A stretch of 64,000 nt of DNA from Tachypleus tridentatus (taxonomy: Eukaryota > Arthropoda > Merostomata > Xiphosura > Limulidae). Where the stretch lies: contig NC_134834.1 of assembly GCF_004210375.1 (NCBI RefSeq), forward strand, positions 38,964,264 through 39,028,263, given 5' to 3'. A program made the position numbers and the translations under genes. The notes beneath the pieces were generated by a model. That model did not search any database, was not told the origin of the DNA, and worked only from the letters and a program-made list of their open reading frames with translations. This document shows positions 1-10,695 of this stretch, piece by piece; positions within the stretch are counted from its first letter, which is position 1; each line of letters begins with the position of its first letter.

Positions 1-655
1 CATCTAACCACCAATGAACTCTTTTATTACATAGCTTGTTCTCATTATCAGAGAAGTGACCAATACCTATGAAAATTGGTCTAAAAACTGACGGTAGCAG
101 AGAAGTGTAAGAAGCATATGAGATTGTTTTCCTTTTTTATACATGTGGTGTAAATTCTTTATTTACATCCTTAATCTTATTTTATATGATGATTTTACAT
201 GTTTATTTTTTGTCTTTTAGTTTTATCTACTTATCATTTCCTTATCAACCAATCTGCGTATTACAACTTCATTTTACTTTATCAATGCTCAATAGAATAT
301 TTCTTGGCATTTGTTTGGCAAGATATTTTAATCTCTTTGTATCTAGCATTCTTGATACCCGTCATATTGCAAAATGTAAATTAATCACATGTGATAACAA
401 TCAATTGAAAGCTAATCAAAACCCTATCATATTTAAATAGTGATTTGTTGCAGCGTCATTCCATTTTTCCTACATTTATAATTACTGCACAGCAAGTAAC
501 ATCCACGCTGGATTTGGGTCCTTTAATTTTTGATCTTCTAAAGCATTAACTGTAACATCTAACCACTGATGAAATTTTTTGTTACATGGCTTTTTGTCAT
601 TGTCAGAAAAGCGGCCAACACCTAAGAAAATTTGTTTCAAAACTAAAGGTAACTG
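1..655 (+). repeat. Two-copy diverged direct repeat
   Basis: Positions 1-105 and 556-655 share CATCTAACCAC-GATGAA-TTTT-TTACAT-GCTT-T-T-ATT-TCAGA-AAG-G-CCAA-ACCTA-GAAAAT, roughly 75-80% by eye. Family unknown. The 450 bases between hold only AT-rich sequence. Confidence 0.5.
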
Positions 656-661
656 ATGAAA

Positions 662-778
662 CCACAGCCAAAGGCACGGGCTTGGAGAAATTTACTTAGA
701 AATTCATCGTTTCTTTACTGACTCGGTGAAGCGGACCGCAGGGTCCAAGTTTCCAGCTGATTTCTCCCTTGGCTGTGG
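662..778. mobile_element. Small inverted-repeat element
   Basis: CCACAGCCAA (662-671) pairs with TTGGCTGTGG (769-778), and GGAGAAAT (684-691) with ATTTCTCC (760-767). The interior has a GGACC-GCAG-GGTCC mini-hairpin (733-746) and unusually high GC for the area. A MITE or a structured RNA are both possible. Confidence 0.4.
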
Positions 779-1249
779 CTTCTCCTTTAATTGACAATTG
801 ATGAACAGAACAAAATTTACCAATGCCATTCTTTCAATGGTATCGCTGTGTGACAGTTGCTAAATTGAATGTATGTCACCTGTAACTGTTTTATGACTGT
901 AGTTCAACAAATTGTCTCTCTTTTATAATAAATACATCAATATATTCTGCCAACAAGTCACTGAGTTGCTGCTGCGGCGATCAGTATATTCTTTGCATAA
1001 ACCTTAACTAGCGATCTCAGAGGTGTTGGTATCTATGTATTCACTTTACTTACCACACCAGCTTGTAACTGGACATTGCAGGCCAACACCAGAATTTTAC
1101 TCCCTTCAACAGATAAAAGTCCGAGGTAATGCTATTTGCTTTATGTAGTAAACAGGCTATTTAATTATGAGCTCAGTTACTACATTACATGTCATCAAGA
1201 CACTTTGTCTGTAGTAAAACATAAAACTACATGGGAGTACTATGACTTC

Positions 1250-2135
1250 TTCTTCCACATACACGTCATGCACACATTTTTTCCTGATTCTATTCTAGTC
1301 AGAATTGGACAATTCGTCCATGGAACATTGGTTCACTGGTTGCAAAGTGACCAGTTGGTTCCACAGTATGTCCATCCCCAAGATGCTGATGATCTGAGGT
1401 CAGTGATGACTATCTTCACTGTATGAGCAATGCCTTCTAAACTTACTTAAAAATTCATGTCTAGTCTATTTCGATTAACCAGAATGAAGTTTATGTTTAT
1501 TGGCTTGAATGATGATTTTGCTTGTATTGCCTGACATATTATGAGATATAGATCTACAAGAGTTCTGATCATTCTAATGCCATTGATGAAGTCTATAGTT
1601 AGACCATCTAGAAATAGAAATAGGTATTGTACAGCCTGTTCAAGAGGTTTGCCATTTCAGGCATTAGCCTCTCTCTAATGCTTCAGTATATGGTCCAATT
1701 TTATTTTGGATTTTAATGTTGGCAGAGTTATCTGTTATATCTCGTTCATTTCATTTTTGACTTTCTAGACATCACCTGATCAAGATGTCATTCATTGACA
1801 TCACTATTACAGCATGACAGTGTATTAGGGGCTCCAACACTGACAAATCATCAACACATGATTCACGGTGGCAGAGAATCAACATGCTCAAGGCTACTTT
1901 CCACCAGCTTTGCTCAAACTCTGTAGATCATTGACATTATACCTTCTAGCTTGGGGAAGTGTCACTACTGTCCATCAATAGCACCTCAGGTCTTTCTCGC
2001 ATCTAGTTTTAATTATCTTCAACCAGAGATAGGACTAAGTTATTCTGGTTGGTGAGAGTATGGGAATTCTATATCGAATGGTGCACCAAGTCGCAGGCTC
2101 TCCAGATCCCATGTTTTCCTCATATTGAAACTGAT
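1250..2135 (+). mobile_element. Possible second DIRS-related relic, plus strand
   Basis: Plus-strand fragments in order: HWLQSDQLVPQYVHPQD (1,338-1,388), RWQRINMLKATFHQL (1,866-1,912), and VWEFYIEWCTKS (2,057-2,094). They resemble the connection, the RNase H INMLELKA stretch and the recombinase WxxFxxWC stretch of DIRS-type elements. Each match is short and the frames are broken, so this is only a candidate. Confidence 0.3.
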
Positions 2136-3144
2136 TCTCAGGGGGAAACTCGATCTACAATTCTGTATGCACCAGTTTGGTAGTTCTGCTTCTTACATTA
2201 TTAGTTGCAGTGAATTTGAAGACATAAATATCAATTTATCAGCGAAAGTCCTACATCAAAGAAAAGGTTTATTCTATATCAGACAACTGTTTTGGACAAT
2301 AATCTACCCTTGCATCTTTCATCATAAGTCATTTTATTTCCTGAAAATGCCATTTAATGTAACTTAAGAGCCTTTATCAACCTAATGCACAATATTTCAA
2401 ATAAAGAGCAGCGCACAATAACGATATTTTGTGGTTATCGTGTGATATATATGTATATCATGTTTTTACTTGCTTCTAGTAAAATAGGAATTTCAAACGT
2501 TTTTCGTTTAAATGCTTTCAGTGAAGGTTGGACATAAATATGTAATCCAGAAAAGTGTAAAAACTGTTTCATTTTAGGTGGCTTTCTGTCTTTGTTCTTT
2601 AAAGCAGGTAATATCGTTTCTGCCCAAAGGGATCATCAAGAAACATCACATGTCGATGTTGAAAAGATCAAAAACTGTTATGTCCTTTATTTGCTAAGTT
2701 GATGATGTTTATATGGTGCAGTCAACAAATGTGAAAAATTACCAGTCTCGTTGTACCACCATCACAAAAGAAAGAATGCAAGGTTTATTTTACGATTAAA
2801 GTTTTTATTTGCTCTCTCAGCTCTTCTTGAGTTCCATCATATTTAGTTCAATAGAGTTTCATCTTGAGAGACATAAAAGTTCTCTTCAAAGAACAGTAGA
2901 CATGATTGTCTAGGCTTCTACACACTACCTTGTTTGCTTTATGTAATTATGCACTGTGTTACATTTAACATAATATCTGCCTGGTTTAGTTATTTCTCAT
3001 TGCTCAAGTCTAAGTCAAGTTTTCAAATCACTCTTTATATCTTCTGTTCAATCCTTCAATTATTTATAGAACCTATCTGATAGTTATAAGAAATAACCAA
3101 TCAATCTGAGAATAAACAACAGGGTTCATGTTAAAAAAAAAAAA

Positions 3145-3417
3145 AATTTTGTTTTGAGTTTTGCGCAAAGCTACACGAGGGTTATCTGCACTAGCCATCC
3201 CTAATTTAGCAGTGTAAGACTAGAGGGAAGGCAGCTAGTCATCCCCACCCACCGTTAACTTTTGGACTACTCTTTAACTAATGAATAGTGGGATTGACCG
3301 TCATGTTATAACTCCCCACGGCTGAAACAGCGAGCATGTTTGGTGTGATGGGGATTCGAACCCGCGACCCTCAAATTACGAGTCCAAAGCCTTAAACCAC
3401 CTGGCCATGCCAGGCCT
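3145..3417 (-). mobile_element. tRNA-derived SINE, family 1, copy 1 (near full length)
   Basis: Reading from the right end on the minus strand: a tRNA-like head (GGCCTGGCATGGCCAGGTGG...TTTAAGGC, anticodon-like CTCGTAA, B box GGGTTCGAATCCC), then a body with CACACTGCTAAATTAGGGAT and CGAGTTTAGC-like parts, ending in TTTGCGCAAAACTCAAAAC. The anticodon loop would be CGT (tRNA-Thr-like). This family is one I associate with horseshoe crabs. Confidence 0.85.
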
Positions 3418-3631
3418 CTTTGACTTAGGGAAGAACTAAATTAGATAATAGCGTGATTGGATGAGAGAAAATTAAGTTATTATAATGAGTGGTGTGCCTT
3501 AACGATCAATGCATGAACCTTTGCTTTTAAATTTTTATATTAATGATAATTATATGAGCCTATTTGTATATGACTAAAATAAATTTGCTGATAACGTTAG
3601 AATAACGGTTACTTCTAAATATAAGGAGCTA

Positions 3632-3686
3632 CCGCGACCCTCAGAATACGAATCGAGTGCCTTTAACGACTGGCCGTGCCGGGCCA
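3632..3686 (-). mobile_element. SINE family 1 fragment (tRNA head only)
   Basis: About 55 bases matching only the tRNA-like head (CCGCGACCCTCAGAATACGAATCGAGTGCC...GGCCGTGCCGGGCC). Truncated, same orientation as its neighbours. Confidence 0.75.
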
Positions 3687-4063
3687 AAAAACATAACGAG
3701 AACGAACATGAAGTTTGAAATAAAATATACAGTATTTATTATTACAATATCACAAAAACACTTTTGATGACCCTTCTCTTTCAACTTTCAAAGCTGAAAC
3801 TGTGTACCAGATTACCAAAATGCAATGTTTTTAGTTCCCAAGAATCCTGGCATTTACCCAGAGTGACATGTTCTACGAATATAACTGGTCATTCTCTTTA
3901 CAACAAAAGAGCGGAATACCTTAAGGTATCATCTGAAGAACATTGCTATCGGCATTCTTAACAACGTATTGTATTCATCGATGTTTTGCTTGTATAGTAA
4001 CAGGTATGATGCACTTTTGAGAACAGGAAAAAAACAACAACTTGAAATAATATCAACTGAATT

Positions 4064-4306
4064 TTTGTTTGTTTTGAATTTTGCTCAAAGTTACACACGG
4101 GCTACCTGCGCTATTTGTCCTTAATTTAGCAGTGTAAGACTAAAGCGAAGGCAACTAGTTATCACCACCAGCCGTCAACACTTGAGCTACTCTTTTACCA
4201 ACTAATAGTGGGATTGAACGTAACGTCATAACGCACCCATGACTGAAAGAGAAAACAAGTGTGTAGTGACAGGAATTCGAACCCACAACCACCTGGCCAT
4301 CAAATG
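4064..4306 (-). mobile_element. SINE family 1, copy 2
   Basis: Body and tail (GTTTTGAATTTTGCTCAAAG...TAATTTAGCAGTGTAAGACTA...TAATAGTGGGATTGAACG) with a head shortened between the B box and ACCTGGCCAT. Older than copy 1 by eye. Confidence 0.8.
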
Positions 4307-4775
4307 GTTTTTATCACCCTGTGTTATGTGAAACCTGTATATTCAAAACAAAGAATGAATTCAGATATGACATTACAGTATTACAAAGTGACAGAAAACC
4401 ATGCGTATTTATGTATGTATTTTCTATATTTCCTACTTCAAGTTTGTCTTCAGTCCACACTTAATTTTAAATGTAAATAGAACACACTTTAAATCTGTGC
4501 TGTTTTAGGAATACATCAATTATTTTTCGCTACTAAAAATTCTTAGAGTACAAAGACTTCACAGCTTTAAGCAAAGGAGATACAATATAACAAAAATACT
4601 CTTTAAAAAGAAGCATACATTAAAATAATAATTTTAACAAATAATTAAACAAGTTACATAAATTTATTGCAAACCATACATTTACCAAAAAATTTACAGA
4701 AACAAAAATAAAGTGATACGAAACAAAGAAAAGGTAAGCTACCAAAACAAGAAATAAAAGAAGATAATTTTTCTT

Positions 4776-4996
4776 TATTTGCTTGTTTTTAAATTTTGCG
4801 CAAAGCTAAACGAGGGCTATCTGTCCCTAATTTAACAGATACCACACACTGCCAACTCTTGGGCTACTCTTTTACCAACAAATAGTGGGATTGACCATCA
4901 TATTGTAATGCAGCTGAAAGCATGTTTGGTGTGAAAGTGATTTGAACCCAAGGATTACGACTCGAGCTCCTAAACCACCTGGCTATGCTGGCCAAA
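4776..4996 (-). mobile_element. SINE family 1, copy 3
   Basis: TTTAAATTTTGCGCAAAGCTAAACGAGGGCTATCTG... to ...CACCTGGCTATGCTGGCC. An internal deletion removes part of the TAGAGGGAAGGCAGCTAG block. Confidence 0.8.
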
Positions 4997-5119
4997 ATAC
5001 GAATTGTTCCTAAAGATAAATTAGGTATGGCTCAATGTTGAAAATAATAAAAGAAACTTCTATGAGGGAGGTAGCCAGAGGAATCTGTGCTATAAATTGA
5101 ATTCTAGGCCTTTGGAGGT

Positions 5120-5230
5120 GCTCTTGTGAGTGCTTTCTGATAGCAAATCCATATCGGGCTATCTGCAGAGTCCACCAAGGGGAATCAAACCCCTGAATTT
5201 AGCATTGTAAATCTGTATACTTTCTGCTGT
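5120..5230 (-). mobile_element. tRNA-derived SINE, family 2, copy 1
   Basis: Shares ATAGCAAA-CCA-ATCGGGCTATCTGC, GAGTCCACC-AGGGGAATCAAACCCCTGA and GCATTGTAAATCTGTA with several places in the window. The minus strand has a GGTTTGATTCCCC B box, so it is tRNA-derived with the head on the right. Confidence 0.75.
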
Positions 5231-5799
5231 ATTAGCAGGGGACTGGTTGTATTAATATTTACATTATTTACTGTTGAGATTGTCAGTAAAAAGTGTACTT
5301 TTGCCATTTTAACTCTTGTTCTAATGATAAAAATACAGAATAGTTATCATACTAAATATGCATTTCAAGAAATGATAAGGGAGATATTTGTACAAATTGG
5401 TTTATGCTAGGGCACTTACTGACTAATAAATTAGTCTTGTAAAAAGGCATATAGAATAGTATCCATGTTCTTGAATGAATCTCTACTTGTACTACATTTT
5501 CTTTAAGTTTTGATTTATTATGTCTGCAATTCACAAACCTCATGTCTTTGCCCTTCTATATATGATACAGCTTGAGAAAACGAAAACCTTACAGAATCTA
5601 TGATATTTAATACATCAATGCTAGGTTCTTGTATAAAACAAGAAAAGTCTATTATATCCTCATGTGACTTTTTACTATTGTCCCTTAGTGATCTTTAGGG
5701 TCTATACCTTCTTGAGGTGTTCAAAGACCTTTGGTTTCAAATGACATTTTATAATTTTTGATCAGCTGTCCCATTGGGAAAATTTTAATTACAAGGCTT

Positions 5800-6061
5800 T
5801 GGTTTGTTTTGAATTTTGCAAAAAGCTACACAGGAGCCATCTGTGCTAGCCATCTCTAATTTAGCAGTGTAAGACTAGAGAGAAGGCAGCTAGTCATCAC
5901 CACCCACTGCCAACTCTTTTACCAACAAATAGTGGGATTGGCCATCACATTATAATGCCCACACAGTTAAAAGGTTGAACATATTTGGCATTATGGGGAT
6001 TCAAACCTGTGACCCTCAGATTATGAGTCAAGTGCCTTAACCACCTGGCCATGCTGGGCCA
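5800..6061 (-). mobile_element. SINE family 1, copy 4
   Basis: GGTTTGTTTTGAATTTTGC... through the body to ...CTTAACCACCTGGCCATGCTGGGCC. CpG positions are mostly decayed to TpG/CpA. Confidence 0.85.
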
Positions 6062-6548
6062 ATTACAAGGCAATGAAACTAGATGTTTACCTATATTTGG
6101 CCAGATTACCTACATTACAAAGTCCAATAACACTTTTTTCAAAGTTATAAAGTTGTCTCAAGGAATGGTTGAGCATCAGCAAGAGAATTCCTAGGTATCT
6201 CTAAATTTGGAACAGCACTTTCAACCAAAGAAACAAATATTCCAGTGGTAGAAAAACATACTACAACTTACCACTGGGATAGGAACCACCTGGAATACTT
6301 CACTACCAGTTTTACCACAACCATTACTGACAGTGAGATCTTTCTTGATCAACAGGTGCATTTCTACCTCAACAGCTGGTCCACTGATGTTGCTGACCCT
6401 TGAAGTTGCATTTGTTTATTTGTCACATATCATCTATGTTCGATTTTGTATTAGTATAATATATAATTAAACTGTAAATAGAAAAATTCCAATGTTCATC
6501 TTTTCTTAATAAAAATAAAACAATTATACACTCATATAATATTAAACT

Positions 6549-6675
6549 TTGTGTGTGTTTTTCTTATAGCAAAGCCACACCGGGCTCTTTGCTGTGTCCA
6601 CTGAGGGGAATCTAACAGCTGATTTTAGCATTGTAAATCTGTAGAGGCACCACTGTTGCAGCAGGGGGCATTAAT
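6549..6675 (-). mobile_element. SINE family 2, copy 2
   Basis: GTGTGTGTTTTTCTTATAGCAAAGCCACACCGGGC... GAGGGGAATCTAACAGCTGATTTTAGCATTGTAAATCTGTAGAG ... GCAGGGGGC. Confidence 0.75.
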
Positions 6676-7904
6676 TTTTTAAAACAAAATGAAAAACAGA
6701 TAGACAGAAACAGTCACTGTGTAACCAGGTTTTGACAACAGCAACTTCAAAATGGTCCCATTACAGCAAATTAACAAGCAAGTACTGAAGTAACAGAAAT
6801 ATACTATTTTATTTATTCCTTGATGTATGAAGTGTCATTACTAAATAAGTAGAAAAATCAAAACTATTATAATATAAAAAAAGACAAAAATCATTCTTTG
6901 TTTTATTTCAAGTTTATATTCATTCAATAATCGTACTAGTATGTAACTTATACAAATGAACCAAATATAAGTAGCAACTGTTGTTGAAATATTTTTATTT
7001 GAAAATAATGCAGATGTTAAAATCTTTGTTGTTTATACTTAAAATTTTATTTTTGTGACTGAGTTTTCTTAGCTAGGATTTGTGGTATTACACATTTGTA
7101 TATTTCCATTTTAGCTTTCTTATTGTTTCTCCTCCTTTTTTAACAATAAGCCTAATTTCTATAATGGTAGTATTGATGCTGTGCTTGTCAAAAAAAACTT
7201 TGTTTCTAAATAAGTTATATTAGAAGGACAAAACACTGCTGTCGCATAGATTTGTGTTACCTGCAGTGTTGTAAAAGGAAAGAAGATTGAGAAAAGTTTT
7301 GCCCCAAGTTATTTGGGCAACCGTGTTTATAAGAAACCAATGTTGTGGTAGATTACACAGTTTGAAAGTGCAAATTTGATTCAGAATTTTAAACAATCTT
7401 TTTTTTACCTAAAAACTGTATAGGTTGTGTAATTTGTTATTTCTTTATGAGATGAACTGAGGTTTCCACTATTAACATAAAGAGATGAACAGTGCATGAA
7501 CTTAAAACCAAGTTCAGATGATAAGAACAACAAGTAGTTGTTTTTTGTTTTTCTCTTTTAATCATAGCAAAACACAGTAAAGTAGTGAATAGTCTTCTCT
7601 TAATGCTGGTTCTCTGGTAAATGAATGATGTTCAGGAGAAGTAGTCCTATAACTAGGGGACCACTCCGAAGTTTTGTTTTGTGGGTCTCATGTCTTCCAC
7701 AGAGCTAAGAATATACATTTCAGAAAGTCATGGTGTTCTCTAGTTCTTGAAACTGTATTTGTTCATATTGTGGTAAAATTAGTTACCACTGTGAACATCT
7801 TTTGACAAAAGACAAGTAAAATATAAAGAATCTTCTGATATGCCATTTGTTAAGCATCTTCTTGATTTCTTATTTCACATATTTAAAATCAAAATCTTGT
7901 AACT
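6676..7904. other. Unassigned AT-rich intergenic sequence
   Basis: No frame, splice-consistent exon or repeat that I recognise. Short poly-A/T tracts only. Confidence 0.5.
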
Positions 7905-8372
7905 AATGCTAATATCTTGTATTCTTCTCTACAGCTCAGTCATAAAAGTGATTTTTGATATATATTAATGATAACTAGTATTCATTCATCCAGTCACTAG
8001 CACCTTTTGTATCGAGTATTCTTCTCTGAACTACAGTTAAAACACAAATGTTCTATTATTAGTAATTAGTATCCTCTTTTGATTAGCAGTTACAACAGGA
8101 ATGTTTGATTTTACTCATTGATTTCGGTTTTTTGTCAGATCTACAATCAAGACTTCAGAGTTGTGTTTATTATGATAACTAGTATACTCCTCTGATCCAT
8201 AGTTTCAATAAGGAATGTTTTGTATTTGCTATTACTTACAATTCTTCTCTGATCTACATTACAAAAATGTAATGTATTGTAACTTTCATAAATGTGGATA
8301 GTTATTGATAACTAGAGTTCTCTTAGATCCATGGCCATGATACACTCTTGTGTTTATCAGTGACTGGTACAC
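7905..8372 (+). repeat. Degenerate minisatellite, ~50-60-bp units
   Basis: About seven diverged units around GATAACTAGTATTCTTCTCTGATCTACAGTTACAA-A-GAATGTTT, seen near 7,915, 7,970, 8,015, 8,065, 8,175, 8,232 and 8,305. No coding sense. Confidence 0.55.
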
Positions 8373-10530
8373 TACTATAAATGCAAACATTTAATTTTAT
8401 TGTTTTATATTCAGAACCCACCAATTGTATCAGATTTTGACTGGACAGTACTTTCTGAGAAAGAGGTAGTAAGAGCTGTTGACAGATCATGCTGAAAGCC
8501 TAAAATATATAAAATATATTAGAAAAAATTCAAAGGTAATATGCAAGATAAAACTATTGTTCAAGTGATAATAATTCATCTGATGGCTTACAGTATTCCA
8601 TGCAATTCAATAACGATTATTCAGATAATTCACGTATATCACTTTTAACAATCTGTATTCCACATTAACTGAACTTTCACATACCTTGTTTAACAGAAGA
8701 TCCATGCCATGTCTTACAAACTTATATGGAAACACTTAACTGTAGCTTTAAAAGAGATCACTATGTTCAGCACTTGTTAAGATAATTAAATTGGTGAGGG
8801 TGATTTGTGTATGTATAATTACTGTTCTTATTTCCTTTTGTAAGTCACTATGAACTTGCCTATGGATCGTAGCATGTAAAAAAAAAGTTCATAACTTGCA
8901 TCACTCACTCTTACATAGATCATGTCTTTCTTAATTTATAAATCTTACAATTATGTAGTCTGCAATTGTTAGACATTTTGACCATGTACGTGATAGGAAA
9001 TATGTCAGACCATTAATTAAAGAACATTCAAAACAATTTTTTTTTATTAACCTGGAACATGAAAAGTACAACTGATGTATTGTTTAAGCAGACTAGTCGT
9101 GAAGCTGAAAGATGGAAGACTTTCAAAAAGTCATCCTCTGCTTGTGTTTTCTTTCTACAACAGACAGTTACTGCCAACTGCAGTATAATCATACAACAGT
9201 GTATTCTTGTTCTTTGAAACTAACTTATTTTAAGAATTTTTATCTTGTTGTGAGAAAAAATAAACACAAAAGTAGACTCATTCAATCAAAGTTTAAAGTA
9301 ATATGCACAAAACTGAGGAAACTTTATCACCTAATGCAGTTTAACCTTAATTTTGTTATGCCTCATATTTGTACTTATACAAGGTTTCTCTCTCATATCT
9401 ACTTCTCAATAATAAAAACGAACAATATTTAATACAATATTAAAGTAATTAACAAACTAATTCATAAGTTTGAAGTTTCGCCAACTCATTAAAGCAAGTC
9501 AAAGAAGGAAAGTTTCAATTTAACCAAGACTTAATTTTAATATTTTCTCTTATCATCACAATGTAAAAAATGTTATGAAAGAGTTTATTTTTTAAGCTGA
9601 ACAAAGTTTACTCATCAACATAAAAATATACTATCTGTAATACACATATGGCAAACCAAGGTAAAACAAAAGACATTAGTTAATACTAATAGACAAAACT
9701 TTTTTATTCCAAGAAGTGAGTGCATTTTTGTATTTTACTGGAAAATTTGAACCATACTTTTCCTTGAGTGAGTAAGTGTTTTTTTTTACGTCAATACTAT
9801 ATTATTAGGTATTTATCCAGAAACAAATTAAAATCTGTAATTCTAAGGTAATGGAGTATATCTTTCAGATTATGATGTAATACAACATCCATAGGTTATT
9901 ACAATATAATTAATCATTAACCAACTATAGTAGTGAGTTTGTGAATGAAGTTATTGTACAGATAAACCTGCAAACAATTTACATTTTATAGAAAATAATA
10001 GAAAAAAAGTGAAAATAATTATAAATTTTCTTGTAAAAAAATAATTATAAATAGAAAATTATTTACTTTTACTTTTAATATAATAATAATTAATAGCACC
10101 AAGGGAAGTACATATTAATACCCTGATTTAAATTTTTGTTGAATTCAAATGCAAAATTAGATAACTTTTCCCTTTATAACATGTTATCACTTTTTTTTGG
10201 AAATAATCTTAACATGCTCTATTGCAATTTCAAATACTTTCTGGGGTCATTAACCATCATACTGATAATCATCATACACTAAAAAATGGGAAATGTTGAA
10301 AAAGTTCTCAAATTCTTCAGTCACTTTCATCATTTATTGATCTAAAAAAGAAGAAAATTCAGGGATGGATTGCAGGGTCTATAGGAACTGTAGCCCCAAA
10401 AAGAGTCTATTACTATATATATAAAATAGGACAAAAATTTTGTTCATTTTTAGGAAAGTCCTTAATAATAAAGTTCATTCATTCTAGTTTTTTTTATTCT
10501 TCAAAAGAAAGTTCGTATGAAACATGGGGA
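8373..10530. other. Unassigned AT-rich intergenic sequence
   Basis: The longest frame (9,112-9,432, plus) has no recognisable domain, is rich in codons that arise by chance in AT-rich DNA, and has no supporting splice context. Nothing else seen. Confidence 0.5.
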
Positions 10531-10695
10531 GGCCTATCATGTGATGCAGAGTGCAGAGGCTTGACTTGCTTGCCTTCAAATAGTGTGACAAAGCATAGAT
10601 TTACTCTGACCTATCACATTTGCATAAAGTTTACAATGCAAATGTGCTAGGTTCAAGTGAGGCAAGACCTAAGCATGTTAACTAAATGATAGGCC
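10531..10695. mobile_element. Palindromic MITE-like element
   Basis: Ends in GGCCTATCAT (10,531-10,540) and its exact reverse complement ATGATAGGCC (10,686-10,695). The centre is a hairpin, CACATTTGCAT / ATGCAAATGTG (10,615-10,625 and 10,636-10,646). Imperfect pairing continues between, for example AGGCTTGACTTGC against AGGCAAGACC. No coding capacity. Confidence 0.6.

Noticed and set aside
3360-3415. tRNA gene-like sequence with B box (also at 56,100-56,140 and 53,704-53,760)
   Set aside because: Each is the head of a SINE: the same body and tail follow in several copies, and the acceptor stem cannot be closed properly.
7905-8372. CRISPR-like array
   Set aside because: Units are diverged, spacing is irregular and the genome is eukaryotic; it is a minisatellite.
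9112-9432. 106-codon plus-strand frame
   Set aside because: Composition is that of AT-rich noncoding DNA (Lys, Phe, Tyr, Leu, Asn); no motif or splice support.
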